From Verrucosispora sp. NA02020 (GTDB lineage Bacteria; Actinomycetota; Actinomycetes; Mycobacteriales; Micromonosporaceae): DNA of 64,000 nucleotides. The notes under the pieces were generated by a model, which was not told where the DNA came from, made no database searches, and saw nothing but the letters and a program-made list of their open reading frames with translations. The stretch is from NCBI RefSeq assembly GCF_013364215.1, contig NZ_CP054923.1, forward strand, positions 6,758,001-6,822,000, in the 5' to 3' direction. This document shows positions 51,685 through 62,500 of the stretch, piece after piece; the stretch's first letter is position 1, and every line of letters starts with the position of its first letter. A program made the translations under genes and the position numbers.

Positions 51685-53315
51685 AAACCGCCGGCGGCGC
51701 CGTCGACCCGGGACTCCGAGCCGGCGACGTAGCCGCCGTCGGGGCGACGCCAGATCGCCTGGCCGTACCCGAAGACGCCCGGATCGTCCGCGACGGTGAC
51801 CCGGTGACCCCGGGCGCGCAGGTCGGCGACGAGTTCCGGCCCTCCCGGCCCGGCCGCCAGGTGCTCCTCCACCAGCAGGGACCGGCCGGCGTGCCAGTAC
51901 CAACGTGGGGCGTCCAGCGCCGCCTGCGGGTCGAGACCGGCGTCCACGGTCGACGAGATCAGCTGCACGTGTCCCTGGGGCTGCATGTGCCCACCCATCA
52001 CCCCGAACGGCCCGACCGGCGCACCGTCGCGGGTCAGAAATCCGGGGATGATGGTGTGGTACGGCCGCTTCGCCGGGCCCACCACGTTCGGGTGGTCGGG
52101 GTCGAGGCGGAAGCCGAGACCTCGGTTCTGCAGGGCGAAGCCGTGTCCGGGCAGCACCACGTGCGAGCCGAAGGCCAGGTAGGTGGACTGGATCAGGCTC
52201 ACCATCATGCCGTCGGCGTCGGCCGCGCAGAGGTACACCGTTCCGCCGCGCTCCGGGACCCCGGCGGCCGGATCGGCGGCGTGTCCGCTGATCGAGGACC
52301 GGCGGGCCGCCAGGTGCTCGGGAGTGAGCAGCGCCTGGACCGGCAGCCGCATCCGGTCCGCGTCGGTGACGTGGGCGTGCGCGTCGGCGAAGCCGAGCTT
52401 GACCGCCTCGATCTGCCGGTGCCGCCACGCCGGGTCGGCCGGGTCGAGCCCGTCGAGGACGCCCAGGGCGATCAGGGCGGCCACGCCCTGCCCGTTCGGC
52501 GGCAGCTCCCACACCTCGTGGTCCCGGTAGCCGACCGACACCGGGTCGACCCAGGTGGAGGCGTGCGCCGCCAGGTCGTCGCCGGTGAGCAGCCCGCCGG
52601 TCCGGGCCGCGTGGTCGGCCAGGGCCGCCGCGATCCGCCCCCGGTAGAACTCCTCGGCCCCGCTGCGGGCGATCAGCCGCAGGGTCCGGGCGGCGCCCGG
52701 GTTGCGCCACCGTTCGCCGGGGCGGGGTGCCCGCCCGTCCGGGGCGAAGACCCGGGCGAACTCGGCGTACTCCGGGCCGGTGGAACCGGCGTGTCCGGCC
52801 ACCGCCCGGGCCCAGGCCGTGGCGGTGCCGGTGGAGACCGGGTGACCGTGCTCGGCGTACCCGACGGCGTCGGTGAACAGGTCGGCGAAGGGCAGCGAGC
52901 CGAACCGGTCGTGCAGGTCACGCCAGCCGGCCGGTACGCCCGGCACGGTCACCGGCAGCCAGCCACGGGCCGGCATCGCCGGTCCCCTGGCCTGTGCCCC
53001 GCCCAGCGCGTCGGTGGGCTCGGCACCCCGGCCGTCGGTGGCGGCCAGCACCACGTCCCGGGTCAGCGCGGCCGGTGACCGACCGGAGGCGTTCAGCCCG
53101 TGCAGCCGCTGACCGTCCCAGACGATGGCGAACAGGTCACCGCCGATGTCGTTCGACGGCGGCTGCACCACGGTCAGGGTGATCGCGGTGGCCAGGGCGG
53201 CGTCGACCGCGTTGCCGCCTCGGCGCAGCACCGCCAACCCGGCCGTGGTGGCCAGCGGATGGCTGGTGGCCACCGCGCCGTGCGGGGCGTACAGCGGGCT
53301 GCGGGGGTACGTCAC
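51681..53315 (-). CDS. ggt: gamma-glutamyltransferase-family protein
   Basis: An Ntn-hydrolase of 544 residues with no signal peptide. It has HPLATTAGLAVLRRGGNAVD, PPSNDIGGDLFAIVWDG, the family PPNGQGVAALIALGVL, the processing/nucleophile Thr359 in RGGTVYLCAADADG, and PGFLTRDGAPVGPFGVMGG with MQPQGHVQ. GTG 53315 overlaps the tilS stop codon (GTGA). The lack of a signal peptide suggests a cytosolic acylase or hydrolase rather than a periplasmic glutathione enzyme. The true substrate is unknown. Confidence 0.9.
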   Translation of the reverse strand: MTYPRSPLYAPHGAVATSHPLATTAGLAVLRRGGNAVDAALATAITLTVVQPPSNDIGGDLFAIVWDGQRLHGLNASGRSPAALTRDVVLAATDGRGAEPTDALGGAQARGPAMPARGWLPVTVPGVPAGWRDLHDRFGSLPFADLFTDAVGYAEHGHPVSTGTATAWARAVAGHAGSTGPEYAEFARVFAPDGRAPRPGERWRNPGAARTLRLIARSGAEEFYRGRIAAALADHAARTGGLLTGDDLAAHASTWVDPVSVGYRDHEVWELPPNGQGVAALIALGVLDGLDPADPAWRHRQIEAVKLGFADAHAHVTDADRMRLPVQALLTPEHLAARRSSISGHAADPAAGVPERGGTVYLCAADADGMMVSLIQSTYLAFGSHVVLPGHGFALQNRGLGFRLDPDHPNVVGPAKRPYHTIIPGFLTRDGAPVGPFGVMGGHMQPQGHVQLISSTVDAGLDPQAALDAPRWYWHAGRSLLVEEHLAAGPGGPELVADLRARGHRVTVADDPGVFGYGQAIWRRPDGGYVAGSESRVDGAAGGF

Positions 53316-54337
53316 GTGTCGACCTCGCCGTCGTCCGTCGGGAGCGCGGCGGTCGGGTCTGCGGGCAGCAGGCGGTCACGATGCCGACGGACCCGCAATC
53401 CGCCGGGCAGGTACGCCGCGCCCTGCCCCCGCCAGGCGGTGATCAACGTGTCCAGCGCGGCGACATGCCGGTGCGACAGGGCGGCCGGCGACGCGCCCAG
53501 CTCGTGCGCCCAGGCGCGGAGTACCCGGCCCCGCAGCGCGGGAGCGAGGTCGGCCAGCGCCTTGACGGTCAGCCCGCCGTCCGGGTGCCGGGCGGCGGTC
53601 AGCGCCTCGACGGCCAACCCGTCCAGCACCGCGTTGTCCGCCGCGACCAGCCGCGCGGTCCGGGCGAGGTTGTCCACCACCGCCGGGCCGAGCACCCCGA
53701 CCAGCGCGGGCAGCACGTCGGCCCGTACCCGGGACCGGGCGTAGGCGGGGTCGGTGTTGTGCGGGTCCTCCCACGGGGTCAGGCCCAGCGCCGCGCACGC
53801 CGCCCGGGTCTGTTCCCGACCGGTCTCCAGCAGCGGCCGGAGCAGCGGCACCCCGGACATTTCCCGGTACGCCGGCATCCCGGCCAGCCCACGCGGCCCG
53901 GCACCCCGGGCCAGCGCGAGCAGGACCGTCTCCGCCTGGTCGTCCCGGGTGTGTCCGGTGAGCACCGCCGCCGCCCGGTACCGACCGGCGACCTCGACCA
54001 GCGCCTGGTAGCGCGCCTGGCGGGCGGCGGCCTCGGGGCCACCGAGCCGGCCGGCGACCTCCACCCGGACCACATCCACCGGCGCCAGCCCGTTCTGCCG
54101 TGCCCAGTCCGCGACCGACTCGGCCCGCTCGGCGGATCCGGGCTGCAACCCGTGGTCGACGGTGACCAGTCCGGCGGCTCGATCCGTCCGGGGCGCCACG
54201 AACGCGGCGGCGGCGGCCAGGGCGAGCGAGTCGGCTCCGCCGGAGCAGGCCACCAGCACCGGTCCAGGCCCGAGGTCGGCCAGCGCACGACGGACCGCGA
54301 CCCGGATCGCGGCGACCGCCGGGGCGAGTGGGGCCAT
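53312..54337 (-). CDS. tilS: tRNA(Ile)-lysidine synthetase
   Basis: Converts C34 of a minor tRNA-Ile to lysidine so that it reads AUA. The 341-residue protein has the PP-loop ACSGGADSLAL (30-40), TVDHGLQPGSA, LTGHTRDDQAETVLLALARG and the PLLRPLLETGREQTRAACAALGL segment with EDPHNTDPAYARSRVR. It is shorter than the E. coli enzyme because the C-terminal domains are reduced, as in other Actinobacteria. It starts two bases after the zincin gene and overlaps ggt. Confidence 0.95.
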   Translation of the reverse strand: MAPLAPAVAAIRVAVRRALADLGPGPVLVACSGGADSLALAAAAAFVAPRTDRAAGLVTVDHGLQPGSAERAESVADWARQNGLAPVDVVRVEVAGRLGGPEAAARQARYQALVEVAGRYRAAAVLTGHTRDDQAETVLLALARGAGPRGLAGMPAYREMSGVPLLRPLLETGREQTRAACAALGLTPWEDPHNTDPAYARSRVRADVLPALVGVLGPAVVDNLARTARLVAADNAVLDGLAVEALTAARHPDGGLTVKALADLAPALRGRVLRAWAHELGASPAALSHRHVAALDTLITAWRGQGAAYLPGGLRVRRHRDRLLPADPTAALPTDDGEVDT

Positions 54338-54339
54338 GC

Positions 54340-55407
54340 TCAGTCGGCGGGGGGCTTCGGCCCGACCGGACCGTGCACCCGGGCCACCCAGGCGTCCGGT
54401 TCGCTCAGCTCGGAGAGGCGGGGCAGGGTCAGCGGCGACTCGAAGATCCGGTTGAAGCCGGCCATCCCGACCCGGTCCACCACCGCGTGGACGAACTTGC
54501 GGCCCTCCGCGTACTGCCGCAGTTTGACGTCGAGGCCGATCAGGCGGCGGACCGCCTTCTCCACCGGGTTGCCGGCCTCCCGGCGCCGGTCGAACCCGGC
54601 CCGGATCCGCTCGACACTCGGGATGACCTGCGGCCCGACGCCGTCCATCACGAACTCGGCGTGCCCTTCCAGCAGCGTCATCAGCGCGGTCAGCCGGTCC
54701 AGCACGGCGCGCTGCCCCGGGGTCTGCACGATGTCCAGCACGCTGGACCGGCTCTCCGGGTTACGGACCACGTCGGCGAGCGTGCCCACGCCCCGGCGCA
54801 GCCGCTCGGCGAGGTGCTCACCCCCCTGCGAGGCGTCCACGAAGGCCTGCACCTCACCCAGGAAGTACCCGCGCATCCACGGCACCGCGGTGAACTGCGT
54901 CCGGTGGGTCACCTCGTGCAGGCACACCCAGAGCCGGAAGTCACGCGGCTCGGCGCCCAGCTTCCGCTCCACCTCGACGATGTTCGGCGCGACGAGCAGG
55001 AGCTGACCCGGATCGGCGGAGAAGACCTCGTACTGGCCGAGCACCCGACCGGACAGGTACGCCAGCACGGTTCCCGCCTGGACCCCGGTGACCCGCGACC
55101 CGATCGCCTCGGTGAACGCGCCGGGCTGCTTGTCCTCGGCGAGCCGGCCGACGAGCGGAGTGATCACCTCGCGCAGGCCGGCGATGTTGGTCGCCGCCCA
55201 GTCGCGCCGGTCGACCACCCGCACCGGCGGATGGGCCACCTGCGACGTCAACCCGGTGTAGTCGGCCACGTGCCCGGCCGCCTCGTCGGTCAACCGGCGC
55301 AGCTCGGCGACCACCTCGGTGGCCTCGGCGTACGACACCCGGGGGCCCGACTTGCCCAGCGCCCCCGCAGTAGCGGCGGCCAGATCCCAGTCCACGAACT
55401 GCGCCAT
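54340..55407 (-). CDS. zincin-like metalloprotease (F420-associated DUF family)
   Basis: A 355-residue protein with one HEVTH motif (164-168) in LWVCLHEVTHRTQF, a downstream EGHAEFVMDGVG segment that could give the third ligand, and no signal or transmembrane part. It matches the family annotated as zinc-dependent metalloprotease or coenzyme F420 biosynthesis-associated protein. It sits between dacB and tilS exactly as Rv3626c does in mycobacteria. Activity and substrate are unproven. Confidence 0.88.
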   Translation of the reverse strand: MAQFVDWDLAAATAGALGKSGPRVSYAEATEVVAELRRLTDEAAGHVADYTGLTSQVAHPPVRVVDRRDWAATNIAGLREVITPLVGRLAEDKQPGAFTEAIGSRVTGVQAGTVLAYLSGRVLGQYEVFSADPGQLLLVAPNIVEVERKLGAEPRDFRLWVCLHEVTHRTQFTAVPWMRGYFLGEVQAFVDASQGGEHLAERLRRGVGTLADVVRNPESRSSVLDIVQTPGQRAVLDRLTALMTLLEGHAEFVMDGVGPQVIPSVERIRAGFDRRREAGNPVEKAVRRLIGLDVKLRQYAEGRKFVHAVVDRVGMAGFNRIFESPLTLPRLSELSEPDAWVARVHGPVGPKPPAD

Positions 55408-55473
55408 GCCACCCACCGTACCCGCGCCGCGACACCCGTCCCCGGATCGCGCCGGGCGCACCGGCCGTCCTGG

Positions 55474-57333
55474 TCAGCGGCAACCGCAGGTGGCGAGCGC
55501 CGAGGCGATCCGGTCCAGCGCCACCCGGGCGGGTTCCATGCCGTCCGGCGACACCTGGTCGGTGAGCACCGCGAAGGTGAGCAACCGTCCCTCGACGGTG
55601 GTCACCACACCGGCGATCGCGTGCACCCGGGTCAGCGTGCCCGTCTTGGCGCGGACCACCCCCATACCGGCGTCCGTGCCCGGTGCCGAACCGTAGCGGT
55701 CGCGCAGCGTGCCGGACCAGCCGCCGACCGGCAGCCCACCGAAGATGCCGCCGAGTTCGGGCCGGTCCGGACCGGCCGCGAGCGCCAGCAGCTCGGTCAG
55801 CAGCGCGGGGCTGATCAGGTTCTTCCGGGACAGGCCGCTGCCGTCGGCGAGCGTCAACCCGTCCACCGGCAGGCCGAGTTCGGGCACCATCTCGGCCATC
55901 GCCGTGGCGGCACCGGCGAACGACGCGGGCTGGCCGCGGGCCAGCGCGACCTGACGGGCCAGTGCCTCGGCCACGATGTTGTCGCTCTCGCTGATCATGA
56001 CGTCGACCAGGCGGATCAGCGGTGGCGAGTGCACCACGCCCAGCTCCGCGCCGGGCTCGGTGCCGCCGGTCGCGTCGACCGGGGCCACCGGGGCGGTGCC
56101 CTTGCTCACCGCACCGGCCGGTACGCCGAGCAGCCTGGCGAAGGCCCGTCCGGCGGTGAGGTCGGGTTCGGGTACCCGCTCGGCCCAGCTCCGACCCGCC
56201 TTGGGGTCCTTGCGGGCGCCGTCGAGCATCAGCGCGGTGATCGCGCCGCCGTAGCCGCCGGTGGGGATGTCGTCGTCCCAGCCCGGCCCGAAGACCGGCC
56301 CGGGATACAGCGAGGAGTCGACCACGACGCGGGTCGGCGGGGTGCCGCCCAGGGCGGTACGCACCTGCTCGGCGAGATTCTCCAGGCTCGCGGCACCGGT
56401 GTAGAAACCCTTGGCACCGGCGGTCAGGGTGGGATCCCCGCCACCGACGACGACCACCTCACCGGGCTGGGCGCCGGCCACCACCCGGGTCGGGATCCGG
56501 TAGCCGGGGCCCCGGGCGGTCAGCACGGTGACCGCGGTCAGCAACTTCGTCACCGAGGCCGGCACGGTGGCCTCGGCACCGCCCCGGTCGAAGAGCAACT
56601 GCCCGGTCAGGGCGTCGGCCACGGCGAGGTGGACCCGGTCACCGAGCGCGGGATCACCGATCAGCGGGTCGAGCACCGCACCCATCCCGTCGGCGCTGGG
56701 CACGGGCGCGCCGACGTCGGCGGCAGCCAGCACCGCGACCGGCGCGGGCTCCGGTGAGCCGGCGACCGTCGAGGTGTCGGGATCCTCGCCCAGCCACTGA
56801 CCGACCGGTCCGGGGCGTACCACGGCCACGCCCACCCCGACCAGCACGAGCGCCAGCACGGCGGCGAGCACCAGCGGCAGTCGGCGGCGGACGGCGGACG
56901 GTGGCGCGGGAGGCGGCCCCTGGTCGGCGGGCGCGGCGGTGTTCCCGGGTGGGCCCGGCGGCACCGCGCCGGGGTCCGCCTGCGGACCGGCCGGCGCGTC
57001 GGCGGCACCGGACGCCGCTGCGGCCGCGACCGCCCCGGAACCGCCCGGGACGCTCACCCGCCCGGACGCGGTGCCGGACGGCACGGACGCGCTGCCGGAC
57101 GGCACAGGTGACACCGAGGCAGTGCCCGGCGGTACGGACGCGGTGCCGGTGGCGGGCGGGGTCGGGCCGGGAGCCGGGCTCGTCGGAGCGGGGTCGGCGG
57201 ATGTCGGTGACGGTGTCCGGAGCAGGTGCGCGTCGGGTACCACCACACGCCCGGTCGCCGGTGTGACCGGCGGTGTCGCGGGACCGCCCTCGGCGGCACC
57301 CTCCGGACGGTAGTGTGAATCTTCCCTCCCCAC
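55474..57333 (-). CDS. dacB: D-alanyl-D-alanine carboxypeptidase/endopeptidase (PBP4 type)
   Basis: Trims peptidoglycan peptides. From GTG 57333 the protein has 619 residues: a ~145-residue Pro/Ser/Thr/Gly-rich cytoplasmic region, one transmembrane helix (LPLVLAAVLALVLVGVGVAVV), and a PBP4-type domain with SVTK (about 260-263), SESDN and KTG in VVRAKTGTLT. It ends with Cys-Gly-Cys-Arg. GGAGGAGG lies five bases before the chosen GTG; an in-frame start six codons earlier exists. The long Pro-rich N-terminus is unusual for PBP4 but common in Micromonosporaceae envelope proteins. It is divergent from ppa. Confidence 0.92.
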   Translation of the reverse strand: MGREDSHYRPEGAAEGGPATPPVTPATGRVVVPDAHLLRTPSPTSADPAPTSPAPGPTPPATGTASVPPGTASVSPVPSGSASVPSGTASGRVSVPGGSGAVAAAAASGAADAPAGPQADPGAVPPGPPGNTAAPADQGPPPAPPSAVRRRLPLVLAAVLALVLVGVGVAVVRPGPVGQWLGEDPDTSTVAGSPEPAPVAVLAAADVGAPVPSADGMGAVLDPLIGDPALGDRVHLAVADALTGQLLFDRGGAEATVPASVTKLLTAVTVLTARGPGYRIPTRVVAGAQPGEVVVVGGGDPTLTAGAKGFYTGAASLENLAEQVRTALGGTPPTRVVVDSSLYPGPVFGPGWDDDIPTGGYGGAITALMLDGARKDPKAGRSWAERVPEPDLTAGRAFARLLGVPAGAVSKGTAPVAPVDATGGTEPGAELGVVHSPPLIRLVDVMISESDNIVAEALARQVALARGQPASFAGAATAMAEMVPELGLPVDGLTLADGSGLSRKNLISPALLTELLALAAGPDRPELGGIFGGLPVGGWSGTLRDRYGSAPGTDAGMGVVRAKTGTLTRVHAIAGVVTTVEGRLLTFAVLTDQVSPDGMEPARVALDRIASALATCGCR

Positions 57334-57366
57334 GACCCCCTCCTCCCCCACCGGAAACCGGCCTGG

Positions 57367-57396
57367 GTGACACTACTTCGGTCCGAAGACTATGCG
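57367..57396 (+). promoter_or_regulatory. palindrome in the dacB-ppa divergent region
   Basis: CTTCGG-T-CCGAAG at 57376-57388 is a perfect 6-bp inverted repeat. It lies between GTGACA (57367-57372) and TATGCG (57391-57396), which resemble a weak promoter reading toward ppa. A repressor could bind here and affect both genes; the regulator is unknown. Confidence 0.35.
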
Positions 57397-57484
57397 GCGG
57401 CCGGACTCGGTGGGCGGGCAATCGCCCGTCCGGGCTGGTCGCCGGTTCCGTCAGGCCAGCGTGGGCGAACGAGGGAGCGTGCGA

Positions 57485-57991
57485 ATGGATTTCGACGTCA
57501 CGGTTGAGATCCCCAAGGGTCACCGCAACAAGTACGAGGTGGACCACGTGACCGGCCGGATCCGGCTGGACCGCACGCTCTTCACCTCCACGCAGTACCC
57601 GGCCGACTACGGCTTCATCGAGGGCACCCTCGGCGCGGACGGCGACCCCCTGGACGCCCTGGTGCTGGTGCCCGAGCCCACCTTCCCCGGCTGCCTGATC
57701 CGGTGCCGCACCATCGGCATGTTCCGGATGACGGACGAGAAGGGCGGCGACGACAAGGTCCTCTGCGTGCCGTACGAGGACCCCCGGCAGGAGCACCTGC
57801 GCGACATCCACCACCTCGGCGAGTTCGACCGGCTGGAGATCCAGCACTTCTTCGAGGTCTACAAGGACCTGGAGCCGGGCAAGTCGGTCGAGGGCGCGAC
57901 CTGGGTGGGGCGTACCGAGGCCGAGGCCGAGATCCTGATCTCCTACCAGCGGGCCAAGGACGCCGAGGAGCGTGGCGAGACCATCCACTGA
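57485..57991 (+). CDS. ppa: inorganic pyrophosphatase
   Basis: Hydrolyses pyrophosphate and pulls biosynthetic reactions forward. The 168-residue family I enzyme has the signature [21 protein letters not shown] with its metal-binding aspartates, [13 protein letters not shown] and the C-terminal [23 protein letters not shown] precedes the ATG at 57485. The dacB-ppa divergent pair matches Rv3627c-ppa of M. tuberculosis. Confidence 0.96.
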   Translation: MDFDVTVEIPKGHRNKYEVDHVTGRIRLDRTLFTSTQYPADYGFIEGTLGADGDPLDALVLVPEPTFPGCLIRCRTIGMFRMTDEKGGDDKVLCVPYEDPRQEHLRDIHHLGEFDRLEIQHFFEVYKDLEPGKSVEGATWVGRTEAEAEILISYQRAKDAEERGETIH

Positions 57992-58021
57992 CGCGGCCTC
58001 GCGACGGGCCCGCCGGACCGC

Positions 58022-59419
58022 TCAGCCGAGCAGTCCCCGGGCCCGTTCGTAGAGTCCGAGCACCGCGCAGGCGATCGGCACCACGGAGATCACCAGAGCG
58101 GTGTCGGTGAGGTCGGCGAGCCGCCCGACGTACGGCGAGACCGGCCGGTGGGCGTGACCGGTGCCGGCCGCCGCGACCGCAAGGCCGACCAGCACACCGC
58201 CGACCGCCAGGATCAGTGGTCCGGTCGCGGGGTCGACGGCGAGCACCGTGCCGAGGGCCGCGTACCCGGCCAGACCCGCGAGCACCGGCGGCACCCGGTG
58301 GCGTACCGCCGCGAAGAGCCGGGCGCGCAGCAGGAACACCGTCGAGGTCACCCCGACCAGCAGCCGACCGGTGACGCCGCCGGTGACGGCGAGGACCAGA
58401 CCGGCCACGCCGCCCAGCACCGCGTGCCCGATCAGCATCCCGGTGAGCATCTCCTCGGTGCGCGCCACCGCCGCGTACACCCGGCCGCGATCGGGCAGGT
58501 CACGGGCCTGGTCCAGGTCGTGGTCGGCACCGGTCGGCAGGGTGGTCGGCGGCAGCGGCACCCGGCCCAGCCGGATCGCCAGCAGCGGGACCGCACCGAT
58601 CGCGAAGGCCAGCACGCAGAGCAGGACGGCCGTCGCGCCGGCCGGGCCGAGCAGCATGTCGCCGAGGGCAGCCGGGACGCCGACCGCACCGACCGCCACC
58701 CCGGCCACGAAGACCCGTTGCCGGGTGGCCACGCCGAGCAGCCCGAGCACCGACACCAGCAGCAGCGCCACCGCCCCGGCCAGCGCCTCCTCCGCGCCGA
58801 CCCAGCGCAGCGGACCGAGCGGCCCGACCGGGTCGCCCGAGCTGACCGCGAGGGCACCGGCCACGGCGGCGTACGGCAGCGCGTACCCGCCGAGGACGGC
58901 ACCGGACGCGCCGTCGCCCCGGGCCCGCGAGAACACCGTGCCGGCGAGCACCAGCAGGACCGCGAGCAGGGTCGCCACCGGCCACACGGCCCGGTCGACG
59001 GGGCCGGTGGCGAGCAGGGCGACCAGGCCGACGCCGAGCGGCACTCCGGCACCGGCCAGCGCGGCGACCCGGGTGGCCTCGGGTGACCAGGCGGCACCCC
59101 GCCGTCGTGCGCCGTCGGCGATGGCCTCCACCACGTCGTCGTACTCGGGTTCGGGCCACTCGGCACGGCCCGGCACCAGGTGCAGCACCTCACCGTCACG
59201 GACGCCCTGGGCGAGCAACGCCTGCCCGGTGGCGAGCATGCTGCCGTCGGCCCGCCGCAGCAGCCAGCCGCCGTGCCGTTCACCGTCGTCGGCGAGCCCG
59301 ACACCGGCGTGCCGGAGCACCTCGGGCAGCAGCTCGACGAGCGGGACCTGCTCGGGCAGGGCCACGTCGACCCGGCGCAGCGGCGAGCTGACGGTGACCC
59401 GGGCCAGCCCGATCGTCAT
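58022..59419 (-). CDS. eccD: type VII secretion integral membrane protein EccD
   Basis: Channel-forming subunit of the type VII (ESX) translocon. The 465-residue protein has an N-terminal ubiquitin-like domain (about 1-85; LARVTVSSPLRRVDVALPEQ ... LHLVPG) and about eleven transmembrane helices after residue ~115. This arrangement is diagnostic of EccD/YukD-fusion proteins. It is divergent from eccC with about 100 bases between the starts, so both may share a control region. It lies next to ppa, where mycobacteria have no ESX locus. Confidence 0.92.
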   Translation of the reverse strand: MTIGLARVTVSSPLRRVDVALPEQVPLVELLPEVLRHAGVGLADDGERHGGWLLRRADGSMLATGQALLAQGVRDGEVLHLVPGRAEWPEPEYDDVVEAIADGARRRGAAWSPEATRVAALAGAGVPLGVGLVALLATGPVDRAVWPVATLLAVLLVLAGTVFSRARGDGASGAVLGGYALPYAAVAGALAVSSGDPVGPLGPLRWVGAEEALAGAVALLLVSVLGLLGVATRQRVFVAGVAVGAVGVPAALGDMLLGPAGATAVLLCVLAFAIGAVPLLAIRLGRVPLPPTTLPTGADHDLDQARDLPDRGRVYAAVARTEEMLTGMLIGHAVLGGVAGLVLAVTGGVTGRLLVGVTSTVFLLRARLFAAVRHRVPPVLAGLAGYAALGTVLAVDPATGPLILAVGGVLVGLAVAAAGTGHAHRPVSPYVGRLADLTDTALVISVVPIACAVLGLYERARGLLG

Positions 59420-59520
59420 CGACTGATCTCCCTATCGAGCGGGGTGCGGGCCTGCGCGGACGGAAGGACTTTACCTACCATGAGCCAGGCTCGGGTCACC
59501 GTGCGTCGTCGGGAGGTCGA

Positions 59521-62500
59521 GTGTCCACTGTCGTCGTCCGGCGGGCGGCCCGACGTCCGGCACCGGAGATCCCCGTCGGCGAGGTGCCGGTGCAGGCCCC
59601 GCCGGAGATCCCGGCCGTCACCGGTGGCCGCTGGCAGCAGATGCTGATGGTGCTGCCGATGCTCGGCGGTACGGTCGCGATGGCGATGATGTTCGGTCGG
59701 GGCGGCGGCGCGTACGCGTACGTGGTCGGCGCGATGTTCGGCCTCTCCACGCTGGCGATGCTGGTCACCTCGTGGGGCAGCGCCTCGGGCAGTCCCCGCA
59801 AGTCCGAGATGATGGCCGCCCGACGCGAGTACCTGCGACACCTGGCGACGTTGCGGCGGCAGGTCCGGCAGACCGCGGCACGACAGCGCAGCGGCCTCTG
59901 TTACCGGCACCCGGATCCGCAGGGCCTCTGGTCGACGGTGGAGAGCCACCGGGTCTGGGAACGTCGTCCCACCGATGCCGACTTCGCCGTGGTGCGGGTC
60001 GCCGTCGGGCCGCAGACGCTTGCGACTCCGCTGGTCCCACCGGTCACCCGGCCGTTGGAGGAGTTGGAGCCGATGACCGCCGGGGCGCTGCGCCGCTTCC
60101 TGGACGCGTACTCGGTGGTGCCGGAGCTGCCGGTGGCGGTGTCGCTGCGGAGCTTCGCCCGGGTGTTCGTCCGGGCCGCGCCGGCCGGTCCCGCCGGGTC
60201 ACCGGCCGCGCAGTCGCTGGTCCGGGCGATGCTCACCCAGCTCGCGGTCTTCCACTCCCCCGACGAACTGCTGATCGCGGTCTGCGCCGGGCCGGAACGG
60301 CGGGCGACCTGGGAGTGGGTGAAGTGGTTGCCGCACACCGGTCATCCGTCCCGGGTCGACGCCCTCGGCCCGGTCCGGCTGGTCGCGAGCGCGGCGGTGG
60401 ACCTGGAGAAGCTGCTCGACGAGGTGCTGGACAGCCGGTCCCGGTTCAGCCCGGCCGGGCCGGTCACCGAAGGGCCGCATCTGGTGGTGGTGCTCGACGG
60501 CGGCGACCTGACCGGCGCCACCGAGCTGGCCGGGGACGGCGGTATCGACGCGGTCACCCTGATCGACCTGAGTTCCCCGCCGCCCCGCCTGCTGGACCGC
60601 TTCGCCCTGCTGCTGGAGGTGCGGGGCGGCCGGCTGCACTCGCACTCGGCGGACGGGCCGGCCGAGGTCGGCACGGCCGATGCGCTCAGGATCGCCGAGG
60701 CCGAGGCGGTGGCCCGCCGGTTGGCCCCGTTACGCCCGGCCGCCGTGCGTGGTCCGGACGCCGCGACCGGTGCCGAGCCGGGCCTGCCGGAGCTGCTCGG
60801 CATCGGCGACCCGGAGGGCTTCAGCACCGAGCAGGGCTGGGCGCCCCGGTCGGCCCGTGACCGGCTGCGGGTGCCGATCGGCGTCGGGGTGGACGGTATC
60901 GCCGTCGAGCTGGACCTGAAGGAGTCGGCGCAGGACGGCATGGGTCCGCACGGGCTGTTGATCGGCGCCACCGGCTCAGGCAAGTCCGAGCTGCTACGGA
61001 CCCTGGTGGTGGGGCTGGCCGCCACGCACTCCTCCGAGCAGCTCAACTTCGTCCTGGTCGACTTCAAGGGCGGGGCCACCTTCGCCTCGTTCGACCGGCT
61101 GCCGCACACCGCCGCCGTCATCACCAACCTGGCCGACGCGTTGCCGCTGGTGGACCGCATGGTCGACGCGATCAACGGCGAGTTGGTACGCCGGCAGGAA
61201 CTGCTGCGTCGCGCCGGCAACTTCGCCAGCCTGCGCGACTACGAGCGGGCCCGGGCGGCCGGCACCGCGCTGGCCCCGCTGCCGTCGCTGCTGCTGGTCT
61301 GCGACGAGTTCTCCGAGCTGCTGTCGGCCAAGCCCGACTTCGTCGACCTCTTCGTGCAGATCGGCCGGTTGGGGCGGTCCCTCGGGGTGCACCTGCTGCT
61401 GGCCAGCCAGCGGTTGGAGGAGGGGCGGCTGCGCGGGTTGGACACCCACCTGTCGTACCGGATCGGTCTGCGTACCTTCTCGTCGCTGGAGTCGCGCACG
61501 GTGCTCGGCGTGCCGGACGCGTACGAGCTGCCCCGCTCGCCGGGTCACGGCTACCTGCGCTTCGGCACCGAGCCGCTGGTGCGTTTCAAGACCGCGTACG
61601 TCTCGGGGGCGGTCCGTCGACGCCTTGTGGCGGCCGGTGCGGCCGGGTCCGAGCGCCCGCGCCTGCTCACCTTCTCCACCCATTTCACACCCGAACCGGA
61701 GCCGCCCGCCCCGCCCGTCGAGGAGGACGAGGAGCCGGGCCAGGAGACCCTGCTGGACCTGCTGATCACGCGCCTCGCCGACCAGGGGCCGCCGGCACAT
61801 CGGGTGTGGTTGCCGCCGTTGGACGGCGCGCCGGGGCTGGACGAGGTGGTCGGGCCGTTGACCGTGCACCCCTCCCGGGGGCTGACCTCCGGCAATCCGG
61901 AGCTGCACGGGGCGTTGCAGGTGCCGGTGGCGCTCGTCGACAAGCCGTACGAGCAGCGGCGCGATCTGCTCTGGCTGGCCCTGGACGGCGCCGCCGGGCA
62001 CGTGGCCGTGGTCGGCGGTACGCAGAGCGGCAAGTCCACCGCGCTGCGGACGTTGATCTGCGCGCTGGCGCTCACCCACACTCCTGCCGAGGTGCAGGTC
62101 TACGGTCTGGACTTCGGTGGCGGCGGATTGGCCGCGCTGCGCGACCTGCCGCACGTCGGTGGGATCACCGGTCGCGCCGACCCGACCGGCGTGCGACGCA
62201 CCGTGGGTGAGATGGCCACCCTGCTGGCGGACCGGGAGCGCGCCTTCGCCGAACTCGGCGTCGAGTCCATGGCGGTCTGGCGGCGTCGGCGTGTCGAGCA
62301 GGCCGCCGCCGGTACGCCGGACACCGACCGGTTCGGAGACGTCTTCCTCGTCGTCGACGGCTGGACCACGCTGCGCGGCGAGTACGACGACCTGGAGCCG
62401 CTGATCACCGACCTCGCCACCCGGGGACTCTCCTACGGCGTGCACGTGGTGGCCACGGCGGTGCGTTGGCTGGACTTCCGACCGGCCATCCGGGACCTCT